A stretch of DNA of 10,467 nt. Source: Rhodobacterales bacterium UBA3077. Its GTDB lineage: Bacteria > Pseudomonadota > Alphaproteobacteria > Rhodobacterales > Rhodobacteraceae. The notes under the pieces are model-generated. The model was not told the origin of the DNA, made no database searches, and saw only the letters and a list, made by a program, of their open reading frames with translations. The stretch spans positions 1,075 to 11,541 of the forward strand of contig DFBP01000094.1 of assembly GCA_002366685.1 (NCBI GenBank), written 5' to 3'. The first letter of the stretch is position 1; each line of letters opens with the position of its first letter. Shown piece after piece: positions 1-7,337 of the stretch. The position numbers were made by a program, and so were the translations under genes.

Positions 1-672
1 AGCCTTGCGACCGTTGCTTCGATTACTGACATTATCGCGGACTTGAAAAACCCGGTTGATCCAAACCTGCCTGGCTATATTAAGCGCTATGTCCCAGGAA
101 CAGACGCAGACGGCAACGAGATACTAATCGAGACTGACGTCGAGGGCGAAGGTTCGGCAATCGTAAAACCAATTCCCGTTACACCTGAAAACCCACTTCA
201 GGTCGGTCAATTGTTAAGCGGTGCGATCAATGTGATCACCTGCCCCAACAAGGGCTTAGATTTTCCCGACGATATGGCCATCGAGAATATGATTATCATT
301 GCCAATTGCAAGATTAACTTTGGTCAAAATGGCTATGTCACCAACGCGATTATTGCGACCACCAATACTGGCAACCAGTCGTTCAATGCTTCTGCAAGCC
401 TTCAGCTAGGGCTGGACGACGAATGCGAAGAAGGGGGCGGCGTATCTCTCTTCACCTTGGGGGACGCCCACTTCTCGGCCCAAACTGCTTGGGATGGTGT
501 CGAGGTTATCGCAAATGGTGATGTCCACATCTCCGCGCAAGCTGATGGGTTGGAAGGAGTTCACGTTGAAGCGGAAGGCGATATATTTGCAACCTCCGAC
601 CTCGGGTTTGGCTCGTGCAATGGTGGCGTAGATCCTTACCGGAAACTCTACATTGTCCGCATGGTCTATTAA
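1..672 (+). CDS. 3' part of a gene of uncertain identity, possibly TadG-like (Flp pilus-associated)
   Basis: The reading frame is open to the left edge, so this is a C-terminal fragment of about 223 residues; the TTG at 43 is probably an internal Leu codon and not a start. It ends with TAA at 670-672. The visible part has no membrane segment. It is acidic and Asn/Gly-rich, with scattered single cysteines (for example in ITCPNKG, IANCKINFG, DDECEEGGG, FGSCNGG). Its last third carries a roughly 20-residue pseudo-repeat, each unit beginning Gly-Asp and alternating polar and hydrophobic residues, which suggests a beta-rich or beta-helical fold. The pattern 'IIANCKINFGQNGYV ... ATTNTG' resembles the C-terminal region of TadG-related pilus proteins of Rhodobacterales. 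That match is from memory and no search was run. The gene is unlinked in function and direction to the formate dehydrogenase cluster. It could equally be another secreted or surface protein. Confidence 0.45.
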   Translation, partial: SLATVASITDIIADLKNPVDPNLPGYIKRYVPGTDADGNEILIETDVEGEGSAIVKPIPVTPENPLQVGQLLSGAINVITCPNKGLDFPDDMAIENMIIIANCKINFGQNGYVTNAIIATTNTGNQSFNASASLQLGLDDECEEGGGVSLFTLGDAHFSAQTAWDGVEVIANGDVHISAQADGLEGVHVEAEGDIFATSDLGFGSCNGGVDPYRKLYIVRMVY

Positions 673-704
673 GCACCGCTCGGCCCCTCTTTGCTAAAGC
701 AATC

Positions 705-744
705 AAACGGCCAACCTGAAATTTCAGGCTGGCCGTTTTGTTTT
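705..744 (+). terminator. Rho-independent terminator after the left-edge gene
   Basis: A 16-bp stem (705-720 pairing with 723-738, one mismatch) has the perfect palindrome CCTGAAATTTCAGG at its top and is followed by TTTTGTTTT. It lies 32 bp past the stop of the plus-strand gene. On the minus strand the mismatch becomes a G.U pair, but the following T-run is poor (TTTGATTGCTTT). It may therefore stop the converging kinase transcript only weakly. Confidence 0.82.
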
Positions 745-862
745 ACGATAAATATGCAGAATCCACGCCCTGCGCGAGGCAGGTGTCGACAAAACTTGGG
801 GCACCTCATGTATAGCCAGAGATTCTACACCCTCTTTATGGCCAAGGTTTCAAAATTGTGTA

Positions 863-2854
863 TCAGGTCTCCTGCGCAGCTTTAAAGAATAACAGGAAAA
901 GAGTTCCCTTTCCCGGTGTGCTTTCCACGCGTATTTGGCCGTCACTACGGGTGACCAGCTTTTGGCTAATGGAAAGGCCAAGCCCGGTGCCCTCGGTAGA
1001 CTTGGTCGTGAAAAATGGATCAAAGACCCTTTTTATGACCGCTTCCGACATCCCGATTCCCGTATCCGAAACGGTAATCATTATGCCCTCATTTCCGTCG
1101 AGCTTTAGGTTTTCGGTGCCTATGCGCAGCTTGCCACCTTCGGGCATTGCATGGATCGCGTTAACGATCAGATTGATCAGGACTTGTTGTAGTTCGATGC
1201 GATTCATCACAATCGCCCGATCAGATTCCAGCTCCAGCTCAAGATCGATATAAACTTTGTTTAGCAAATGCTGGACCAAAGGTAAGGTGTCTCGAATAAC
1301 CTCGTTGGGCAATGTATAGTCAATCACGCCCGCATATTCCTCTGGGCGCGCAAACTGTAAAAGCTTGTTAACCAAAACATTAATGCTATGCACTTGGGCA
1401 TCCACCAACGCCAGCTCCGTCTCGAGTGGTGCAGCCGATGCCCCGAGCTCTTGGCGGATCACGTCCATATTGCCTTGGATAACGGCAATCGGGTTGTTTA
1501 TTTCGTGAGCGATGCTGGCGGTGATCTCGCCTATGGTTGCCAGTTTTTCCGCCACGATTAGTTGCTGATTGGTTGTTTCCAACCTCTTATTGGCCTCCCG
1601 GAGTTCGACGGTGCGTTCTTCGACACGGGTGTTGAGGGAATCCCCCCATTCCTGCAACTGCCGGTTCCGTTCCTGCACTTGTTCGAGCAAAGTATCCAGT
1701 TGGTTGGACACCAGAGCAATTTCATGCTGGCCTTTTCCGAGCCCGCTTCGCGCGCTCAGGTCACCACGTTCGACTTTGGCAATGGTCGAAACCATCGTTT
1801 CCAACGGTCTGAAAATGCCATGCGCCAAACGCAAAAACACCGGCACTGAAAGAGCAAGCAACAGGATAAAACCGGCACCAATTACCAAAATCGTACGGGT
1901 TTTGGCCGCGCGAAATGGGCTATCAAGGAACCCGACATAAAGCATCCCGACACGCTGGCCGAAGCTATCGACAATCGGTTCATAAGCCGAAATATACCAG
2001 TCATTCACAACAAAGGCACGGTCCAGCCAGACCCTCCCCTCATCCAGCACCGCTTCCCGAACCACCACCGAAACCTTTGTTCCAAGAGCTCGGATATTTT
2101 CAAAAAGCCGTACATTGGTGGAGATTCGGACATCTTCTAGAAAAAGAGTTGTTGTGCCTCGGCTACCCTCGGTGAGGCTGGCGGCCGGATAAACCAAACC
2201 ATTGATTGTATCAATAAAATCGAGATTTTGGTTGAGCAAAACGCCGCCAACCAGAACGCCGCCCGAACCAAGTGGCGCTGCCGTATGAATCACCATCCCC
2301 CGGCTCTCCTCAGCACGCTGGGTGGGAAGAGCCGCCTTGGTGGCGACAAGGTCAATTTGCGCACGCTCTGCCAAGCCTGTTGAAATTTCCAACAGGTCCT
2401 TTTGTGTAAATATGTCGATTTCTGTTCGGATGACTCCGTCCATTGCCGATTGCACCACAGGCCAGTCCTGCGCGTTCGGCGGGGCCTCATGCGATGTGGC
2501 AGACATAACATTCCCCGACTCATCTATGACATAGAGGAAATCAAAGCCATATCGCTGCCTTCTGCTTTCCAGAAAAACATGAAGCGTAGATTGGGTGGCC
2601 TCTGCAAAAGCGACAGAGTCTCCAAGGGCATGGAGGTTCTCACCCGCTCTTTCTTTGAGTCTGGCGAGATATTGATGTGCAATGGTCAACTCGCCATTCA
2701 CTTTGGCGATCAACAACTTGTCAAAACGGGTAGACCAGTTGAGGACGACCCCCCCGACAAAGAGTGGCGTTATTACCAGTATCGGAAGTAGGGCAATGAC
2801 CAGCAGCCGCAAACGAACTGATTGGAACCAACGGATGCGGAGCGGCTCAGGCAT
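863..2854 (-). CDS. Cache-domain membrane sensor histidine kinase
   Basis: Sensor of a two-component system; it should autophosphorylate and pass phosphate to the regulator encoded just upstream. From the ATG at 2854 it has 663 residues. TM1 is at about 15-38. A large periplasmic region of about 280 residues follows, with Cache-like features such as 'FDFLYVIDESGNVM' and 'DWYISAYEPIVDSFGQRVGMLYVGF'. TM2 is at about 321-343, then HAMP (about 344-396) and a coiled-coil linker. The H-box SIAHEINNP has the phospho-accepting His450. The ATPase domain has an N-box with Asn565, DTGIG at 597-601, FDPFF near 611 and GTGLGL at 622-627. All catalytic motifs are intact. I chose the ATG that overlaps the regulator stop by 8 bp (ATGCCTGA) over an in-frame TTG at 2878, although neither has a good ribosome binding site; translation is probably coupled. 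The ligand is unknown; formate or a related small acid is only a guess from context. Confidence 0.95.
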   Translation of the reverse strand: MPEPLRIRWFQSVRLRLLVIALLPILVITPLFVGGVVLNWSTRFDKLLIAKVNGELTIAHQYLARLKERAGENLHALGDSVAFAEATQSTLHVFLESRRQRYGFDFLYVIDESGNVMSATSHEAPPNAQDWPVVQSAMDGVIRTEIDIFTQKDLLEISTGLAERAQIDLVATKAALPTQRAEESRGMVIHTAAPLGSGGVLVGGVLLNQNLDFIDTINGLVYPAASLTEGSRGTTTLFLEDVRISTNVRLFENIRALGTKVSVVVREAVLDEGRVWLDRAFVVNDWYISAYEPIVDSFGQRVGMLYVGFLDSPFRAAKTRTILVIGAGFILLLALSVPVFLRLAHGIFRPLETMVSTIAKVERGDLSARSGLGKGQHEIALVSNQLDTLLEQVQERNRQLQEWGDSLNTRVEERTVELREANKRLETTNQQLIVAEKLATIGEITASIAHEINNPIAVIQGNMDVIRQELGASAAPLETELALVDAQVHSINVLVNKLLQFARPEEYAGVIDYTLPNEVIRDTLPLVQHLLNKVYIDLELELESDRAIVMNRIELQQVLINLIVNAIHAMPEGGKLRIGTENLKLDGNEGIMITVSDTGIGMSEAVIKRVFDPFFTTKSTEGTGLGLSISQKLVTRSDGQIRVESTPGKGTLFLLFFKAAQET

Positions 2855-4229
2855 CCCACATCGCGCATTTGCGATCAACGGTTTTACGGGAAACCCCTAA
2901 CCGGCGCGCAGCTTCGGCCCGGTTTCCTTCACACTCGGCCAGCACCGTCAGAATATGCCGACGCTCAACGGCTTCGAGGGAGTCCGGCAGGCCTTCCTCG
3001 TCATGGGCGGCATCGCAGAACTCCGGGGGGAATTCGCCAACGATAAGCGATCGTTCGATTAAATTGCGTAACTCGCGCACATTTCCCGGCCAGTCATAAT
3101 TGGAAAGCTTGAGCAGCACCCCTTCAGTAAGGGTCATTGGCTGTACACCGAGGCTGTCAGCGAATTTTTTCATAAACATGCCGCAAAGCTCGAAAATGTC
3201 GCCCTTTCGCTTGGTGAGCAGCGGCATGTGGATATTGACTACGTTGATCCGGTGGTAAAGATCAGCCCGGAACCGGCCTTCCTCAACGGCCTTTTCAAGG
3301 TTGGCATTCGTTGCAAACATAAAGCGCAGGTTAAGCGGCACCTCACGGGTTGAGCCAATCGGGCGAATACGCATTTCCTCAATCACCCTCAGAAGGGCAG
3401 CTTGCACCGTCAGCGGCATTTCCGCTATTTCGTCCAGAAACAGCGTGCCGCCGCGAGCGTGAAAAAAGAGGCCATCGCGATGGCTTGCTTGTCCATCGTT
3501 ATTATTGGTGATTTGCCCAAAGAGTTCGTTGGCCAGAACTTCCGGCGAGATCGTTGCACAGTTAACGGGCACAAAGGGTTTTTCCGACCGGTTTGAGAGG
3601 CTGTGCAAGGTACGGGCTGCCACCTCTTTTCCTGTACCACTTTCGCCGGTGAATAAAACAGAGGTCGGCAGTGGGGCAACGCGGTTGAGCGTGTCACGGA
3701 TATCTGAAATCTCGGCGGAGCGGCCAAGCAGGCGCCCCCGGACACACATATTTTCGACCGAAAGTTCATACTTCAGAAGATAATTTTCACGACGCAGTTC
3801 TTGGCGATCAACACAGCGGGCAACGGCGTTCAATATCTGATTGGACCGAAACGGTTTGAGCACAAAATCCGCCACACCGGTGCGCAGAGCGTCAATCGCG
3901 GTTTCCAGATCTGCAAAGGCAGTGATCAGGATTGCATCGGCAAAAAAGCCTACCTTGCGTTGCTCTTTTAACCACTCAAGCCCGTTTTGGCCTGGCATGA
4001 TATTATCCAGAATGACGATATCGAAGTGGTTCTGGTCCAGCAGGTTTGCCGCTTCCTGAACATTGGCTGCCTGCTCGACACGGGCACAACGGGGCGCGAG
4101 AATTTTCATCAGGAAATTGCGCATACCCGGTTCGTCATCAACGATAAGCACCGAAGAAAGCGGCAAACCGGGACCAAATTCAGCCTCGGCCTGACTATAT
4201 TTCGAGAGGATCTGAGCCGTGTTATCCAT
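2847..4229 (-). CDS. NtrC-family response regulator with degenerate GAFTGA motif
   Basis: DNA-binding response regulator of 460 residues. The receiver domain (about 26-140) has the acidic pair Asp31/Asp32, phospho-acceptor Asp75, Thr103 and Lys125. The AAA+ domain (about 167-395) has Walker A GESGTGKE (195-202), Walker B LFLDE (263-267), sensor I 'ATNAN' and the arginine-finger region 'FRADLYHR'. The C-terminus is a Fis-type helix-turn-helix ('GNRAEAARRLGVSRKTVDRK'). The oddity is at 242-247: where sigma-54 activators carry GAFTGA, this protein reads NNNDGQ with no change in spacing between ELFG and GLF. ATP binding and hydrolysis look intact, but sigma-54 contact should be lost. It starts at ATG 4229 with only a weak ribosome binding site, 62 bp after the (Fe-S) protein gene, and its stop overlaps the kinase start. 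It probably controls the formate dehydrogenase cluster, perhaps together with its own expression. Confidence 0.95.
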   Translation of the reverse strand: MDNTAQILSKYSQAEAEFGPGLPLSSVLIVDDEPGMRNFLMKILAPRCARVEQAANVQEAANLLDQNHFDIVILDNIMPGQNGLEWLKEQRKVGFFADAILITAFADLETAIDALRTGVADFVLKPFRSNQILNAVARCVDRQELRRENYLLKYELSVENMCVRGRLLGRSAEISDIRDTLNRVAPLPTSVLFTGESGTGKEVAARTLHSLSNRSEKPFVPVNCATISPEVLANELFGQITNNNDGQASHRDGLFFHARGGTLFLDEIAEMPLTVQAALLRVIEEMRIRPIGSTREVPLNLRFMFATNANLEKAVEEGRFRADLYHRINVVNIHMPLLTKRKGDIFELCGMFMKKFADSLGVQPMTLTEGVLLKLSNYDWPGNVRELRNLIERSLIVGEFPPEFCDAAHDEEGLPDSLEAVERRHILTVLAECEGNRAEAARRLGVSRKTVDRKCAMWDA

Positions 4230-4291
4230 AAGAAATTAACCCGTAAATCACTGGATTTCTTTGGACATAATGCGCTTTCTCAGGCTCAAAC

Positions 4292-5572
4292 TCAACCTTG
4301 TTTTTCATCGCTATCGTCAAGGGTCGCTGCCACCAGTTCGCTGAGGCCAATCACTTCGAGGTCCATCTCGTAGGCGTCCAGCCCATCTTCGAACACGGTG
4401 CGGCAGTTGCCACAAGGAACAACCACAGCTTCCAGATCTTCCACGCCGTTAAGCTGATCCACTTTACGAGAGAACGCTTTGGTCTTGAGCTCTTCCGCCC
4501 GCGGGTTAGCCGACACACCACCGCCACCGCCACAGCAAAAATTGGTTACACCTGCGCCCTTCATCTCGATAAAATCATCGCAGCTTTCATCCAGCAGTTT
4601 TCGCGGCTCCTTGAGCAGCCCGCCACGGCGGACAATCTGACAGGGGTCGTGCAATGTCATGCGTCGGCCATCTTTTGTACCAGCAGGGATTTTACCCTCG
4701 CGACGCAGTTGGTCGAGCAGCTCGATAATGTGGACCACTTCAAATTTGAACTGGCGGCCCATCATATTGGGCCCCGCCCAGCGGATCGCGCCGTAAGCAT
4801 GACCACATTCCGGGCTGATCACGGCCTTGACCTCAAGGTCCTCGGCGGCCTTTACCACGCGCTCCAGAATCTCTTTCGCCATCGGGGCCGAGCCGATTTG
4901 AACGCCGACATTGGTAGCCTCGTAGGCAACAGATGATATCGTCCAGCTTAGCCCCGCACGCTTGAAAAGTTTGGCATAGGCACCCAGAACCTCCGGGTAG
5001 CCCATGACTTCCATCGAGGAAAAAGTCGCCATATAGTCGGCACCTTTTTTGTCGATCTCTATCTTGATCCCGGTTTCTTTTTCCTGATGGGCAATCTGGG
5101 CTTTGAGCGCCTTGAGGGTAACCCCCATTGGCGAGGTGGTTTTTTTCACAAACTCGGCGGAGCGTTGCAGCCCTTCCGGAACCAGCCCCGCAGCGGCGTA
5201 ACCCTCGCGCATTTTGCGAATGGTGCCCGCAATGTCGATCCCCATCGGGCAAACCAGCGTGCAGCGCCCGCACATGTTGCAGCTGTCATAAACCAGCTCT
5301 TCCCACTCGCGAAGCTCCTCTTCGGTGACCGGTTTTGGGGCCAACCCGAGCATTTTTTTAAGAGAGGAAAAAGGCGCCTTATCCCGCTTGTAGGCCCGCT
5401 CCATCGGGCGAAGCTTATAGGTGGGCGTGTATTTCGGATCTCCGGTGGAAAGATGGAAATGGCACGCTTCGGCGCACTCACCACAGTGAACGCAAGCCTC
5501 GAAAAATGAGGCTGCCTCGCTATCGGTATGCTCCAGAAACTTCCGGACGGCGGTGTCGGTAACGTCGCTCAT
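4292..5572 (-). CDS. DsrK/HdrD-like (Fe-S)-binding CCG-domain protein
   Basis: A 426-residue cytosolic-type iron-sulfur protein with no membrane segment or signal peptide. Two [4Fe-4S] motifs lie at Cys27/30/33/37 and Cys98/101/104/108 (the second followed by Pro). The C-terminal half has two CCG-type regions. The second is complete: Cys311, then CCGGGGG from 346, then CGNC at 387-390; in heterodisulfide reductases such cysteines bind the catalytic noncubane cluster. The first is degenerate, keeping only Cys256 in 'SPECGHAYGAIRW'. This layout is that of DsrK, HmeD and HdrD, which move electrons between a quinone-reactive cytochrome b and a cytosolic disulfide. Its start overlaps the stop of the cytochrome b gene (ATGA), with a good ribosome binding site AAGGGG 8 nt upstream, so the two are almost certainly partners. 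The real electron acceptor or donor cannot be read from the sequence. Confidence 0.9.
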   Translation of the reverse strand: MSDVTDTAVRKFLEHTDSEAASFFEACVHCGECAEACHFHLSTGDPKYTPTYKLRPMERAYKRDKAPFSSLKKMLGLAPKPVTEEELREWEELVYDSCNMCGRCTLVCPMGIDIAGTIRKMREGYAAAGLVPEGLQRSAEFVKKTTSPMGVTLKALKAQIAHQEKETGIKIEIDKKGADYMATFSSMEVMGYPEVLGAYAKLFKRAGLSWTISSVAYEATNVGVQIGSAPMAKEILERVVKAAEDLEVKAVISPECGHAYGAIRWAGPNMMGRQFKFEVVHIIELLDQLRREGKIPAGTKDGRRMTLHDPCQIVRRGGLLKEPRKLLDESCDDFIEMKGAGVTNFCCGGGGGVSANPRAEELKTKAFSRKVDQLNGVEDLEAVVVPCGNCRTVFEDGLDAYEMDLEVIGLSELVAATLDDSDEKQG

Positions 5573-6213
5573 AGATTCATCCCCTTACGTCCGTATGTTG
5601 CACCAGAATTGCCACGTGACAGCACGAATGTGAAAGCGTGCATGAGGCGGCTAAACGGAAAGTAGATGAGCCAGATATCCACAATCAACATATGCATGGC
5701 GCGTAGCATTTCGTGGGATTCTTGCAGAGCAAAGCAGCCAGACAGCATCATAATAAAGGTGAGCCAGCTACCTATATGGTCATCCGGTGTCGAGATGAGC
5801 CGCATCACCGGGTCGGAAATGCGGCGAACCCAGAGCACAATCAGCCCCGCAAAGGCGATTTCCGAAGCAAGGATAAAACCCCAGCGCGGCAAGGTTGGCC
5901 AAGCAAACCCGAGGATGCGTTCGTTGAGGAACTCAACATGGAAGGCCCCGAAGAATACCAGCACAAAAAGGCCGAGGTGAAAGCCGTAGCCGGCTATGAT
6001 ATGTACGGCGGTGCGCTTGGCGAATATCCCGCGAGGTAAAAAATGGCGTAAATTACCTTTTACAAACCCCGCGGCGGCTGAGGCCTTGGGGGGCGCGATG
6101 TCTTTTTTGCGGCCGATACGGATGATGCCGACTATGCGCCAGAAAGCACCAAACAGGAATATTCCCGCAGCGACCGCAAAGAGGGGTCCTTCTACAAATT
6201 CGAGAAAGCTCAT
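5569..6213 (-). CDS. NarI/DsrM-like diheme cytochrome b subunit
   Basis: Integral membrane protein of 214 residues, close in size to NarI (about 225) and shorter than DsrM. Five hydrophobic segments lie at about 8-31, 68-92, 107-128, 148-163 and 170-190. Candidate heme b ligands are His71 and His79 in the second segment and His174 and His192 at the end of the fifth. The 18-residue spacing of the last pair equals that of the C-terminal heme ligands of E. coli NarI. It probably exchanges electrons between the quinone pool and the iron-sulfur protein encoded immediately downstream. Database labels may read 'nitrate reductase gamma subunit', but no narG or narH is present here and that function is not supported. 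The start ATG at 6211-6213 overlaps the stop of the upstream cytochrome gene (ATGA) and has a strong ribosome binding site (AGGAGG, 6221-6226). Confidence 0.87.
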   Translation of the reverse strand: MSFLEFVEGPLFAVAAGIFLFGAFWRIVGIIRIGRKKDIAPPKASAAAGFVKGNLRHFLPRGIFAKRTAVHIIAGYGFHLGLFVLVFFGAFHVEFLNERILGFAWPTLPRWGFILASEIAFAGLIVLWVRRISDPVMRLISTPDDHIGSWLTFIMMLSGCFALQESHEMLRAMHMLIVDIWLIYFPFSRLMHAFTFVLSRGNSGATYGRKGMNL

Positions 6214-7241
6214 GACGTTTCCTCCTTGGCCGATTTTCCGGTCACCTCTTCATACCACAGATCGTGGTGTTCTTTGGCCCAATTTTCGTCAACCTCGCCC
6301 TTGAGCATTGAGTCAATCGAGCCTTCCATACCTATGGTGCCCACATAGACATGGCCGAAGGCAACCGCGATTAGCACCACGGCCGCGAGCGCGTGTAAAA
6401 TTGTGGAAAGCTGGAGCCAGCGGATATCATCCACGAGCCAAGGGAATAATAGCAGGATTCCGGTGGCGCTGATGACGATACCCCCAAGTATCACCATCCA
6501 GAACCACGATTTTTCACCGAAGTTGAACTGGCGCGAGCTTACATGGCTGCCAAAGAAACCGCCGAGTTTGAATATCCATTTTAAATCGACAAGTTGGAAG
6601 AAGTTGCCGCGCACAAATTTGATGAAGAGCCAGACAAGCGCGACAATAAACAAAGGACCAAACAGGTTGTGGCCCTGCATCGCGGCACTGGTCAGGATCG
6701 AATTTGCCTGAAGCCCCAGATAAGGCGCAATAACCGGGCGCCCGAGCAGGATAATCAGGCCTGTGAGCCCAAGAATGATAAAGACGGCAGCCATAAACCA
6801 GTGTGCCAGTCGGGCATTGTGGGAAAAGCGCGGGATGGTTTTGCCTGAACGACCGGCGCTAATGCGCATCGGGCCACGGATCAGGTAAAATACCGCCAAT
6901 AGCCCAATGACGATCAGCGGCAGCCAGCCAAGGTATTTGCGGATCAGGTTCTCACGCACCATGCGCCACTGCTGGCCGGTCGTGGTCATAGCCTGACCGT
7001 CGAGGGCAGGTCCCAGCAAATTTGCCGGATCACCACCTCTAAATTGATCCCAGATTTCGGTGTCCGACACATCACCAAGGGCATTGGAAGGCCCGGGCTC
7101 GGTGCCGTCGTCAAGATTGACAGCATTTCCGGGCGGGCGCACGCTTTGCGCCATTAGCTGCGGGGCGGTAAAGGCTAAAAGCAACAACATAAGAGCCCCA
7201 AGCCAGAGAAGCTTGCGAGACATATGGATAAGATATTGCAC
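6210..7241 (-). CDS. Formate dehydrogenase gamma subunit, cytochrome b556 type
   Basis: Membrane anchor and quinone-reducing subunit of a respiratory formate dehydrogenase, 343 residues. A cleavable-looking signal peptide (about 8-31, ending APQLMAQ) is followed by a roughly 70-residue hydrophilic, presumably periplasmic region and a first anchor at about 104-122. Four further membrane segments follow (about 148-167, 190-210, 246-266, 281-301). Candidate heme ligands are His147, His191, His283 and His297; the 14-residue gap of the last pair matches His155/His169 of E. coli FdnI. E. coli FdnI is about 217 residues, so the N-terminal 100 residues are an extension. I chose the GTG at 7241 because GAAAGG sits 8 nt upstream; an ATG at 7223 lacks a ribosome binding site and would remove only six residues. 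It lies 96 bp after the beta subunit gene and overlaps the next gene. Confidence 0.92.
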   Translation of the reverse strand: MQYLIHMSRKLLWLGALMLLLLAFTAPQLMAQSVRPPGNAVNLDDGTEPGPSNALGDVSDTEIWDQFRGGDPANLLGPALDGQAMTTTGQQWRMVRENLIRKYLGWLPLIVIGLLAVFYLIRGPMRISAGRSGKTIPRFSHNARLAHWFMAAVFIILGLTGLIILLGRPVIAPYLGLQANSILTSAAMQGHNLFGPLFIVALVWLFIKFVRGNFFQLVDLKWIFKLGGFFGSHVSSRQFNFGEKSWFWMVILGGIVISATGILLLFPWLVDDIRWLQLSTILHALAAVVLIAVAFGHVYVGTIGMEGSIDSMLKGEVDENWAKEHHDLWYEEVTGKSAKEETS

Positions 7242-7249
7242 GGCTAAGA

Positions 7250-7255
7250 CCTTTC
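7250..7255 (-). promoter_or_regulatory. Ribosome binding site deciding the GTG start of the gamma subunit
   Basis: On the minus strand GAAAGG stands 8 nt before GTG at 7241. The alternative ATG at 7223 is preceded by an A/T-rich stretch with no purine-rich motif, so the GTG start is preferred. Confidence 0.55.
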
Positions 7256-7295
7256 AAACAGGCAAGCACCCCGCTTGAAGCGAGGTTTGAAGGCA

Positions 7296-7319
7296 GGGTG
7301 CGCGGAAAGCCGCACACCC
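7296..7319 (-). other. Intercistronic hairpin between beta and gamma subunit genes
   Basis: On the minus strand GGGTGTGCGG and CCGCGCACCC form a 10-bp stem with a CTTT tetraloop and one G.U pair. It lies 18 bp after the beta-subunit stop. No T-run follows, so it is not a canonical terminator. It more likely stabilises the upstream mRNA or marks a processing site, allowing different subunit levels. A second, weaker stem (CCTCGC with GCGGGG) lies just downstream at about 7270-7285. Confidence 0.55.
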
Positions 7320-7337
7320 AATTTTCAGATCACTCGA

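Noticed and set aside
43..45. TTG at 43 as the true start of the left-edge gene
   Set aside because: The frame is open upstream to base 1 with plausible protein sequence, and there is no purine-rich site before the TTG.
745..862. Separate terminator or small gene between the hairpin and the kinase stop
   Set aside because: Only a weak imperfect stem near 767-781 is present, with no T-run and no convincing ORF with a ribosome binding site. I see nothing else in this stretch.
2855..2878. Upstream TTG start for the histidine kinase (eight extra residues)
   Set aside because: It would lengthen the overlap with the regulator to 32 bp and uses a rarer start codon; the ATG at 2854 gives a normal 8-bp coupled overlap.
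4298..4936. 212-residue open frame on the plus strand opposite the DsrK-like gene
   Set aside because: It is antisense to a gene with clear iron-sulfur motifs and shows no coherent domain; it is a shadow frame.
5569..6213. Annotation as a respiratory nitrate reductase subunit
   Set aside because: Only the cytochrome b fold resembles NarI. There are no NarG, NarH or NarJ genes, and the tight partner is a DsrK-like protein, so the nitrate role is not supported.
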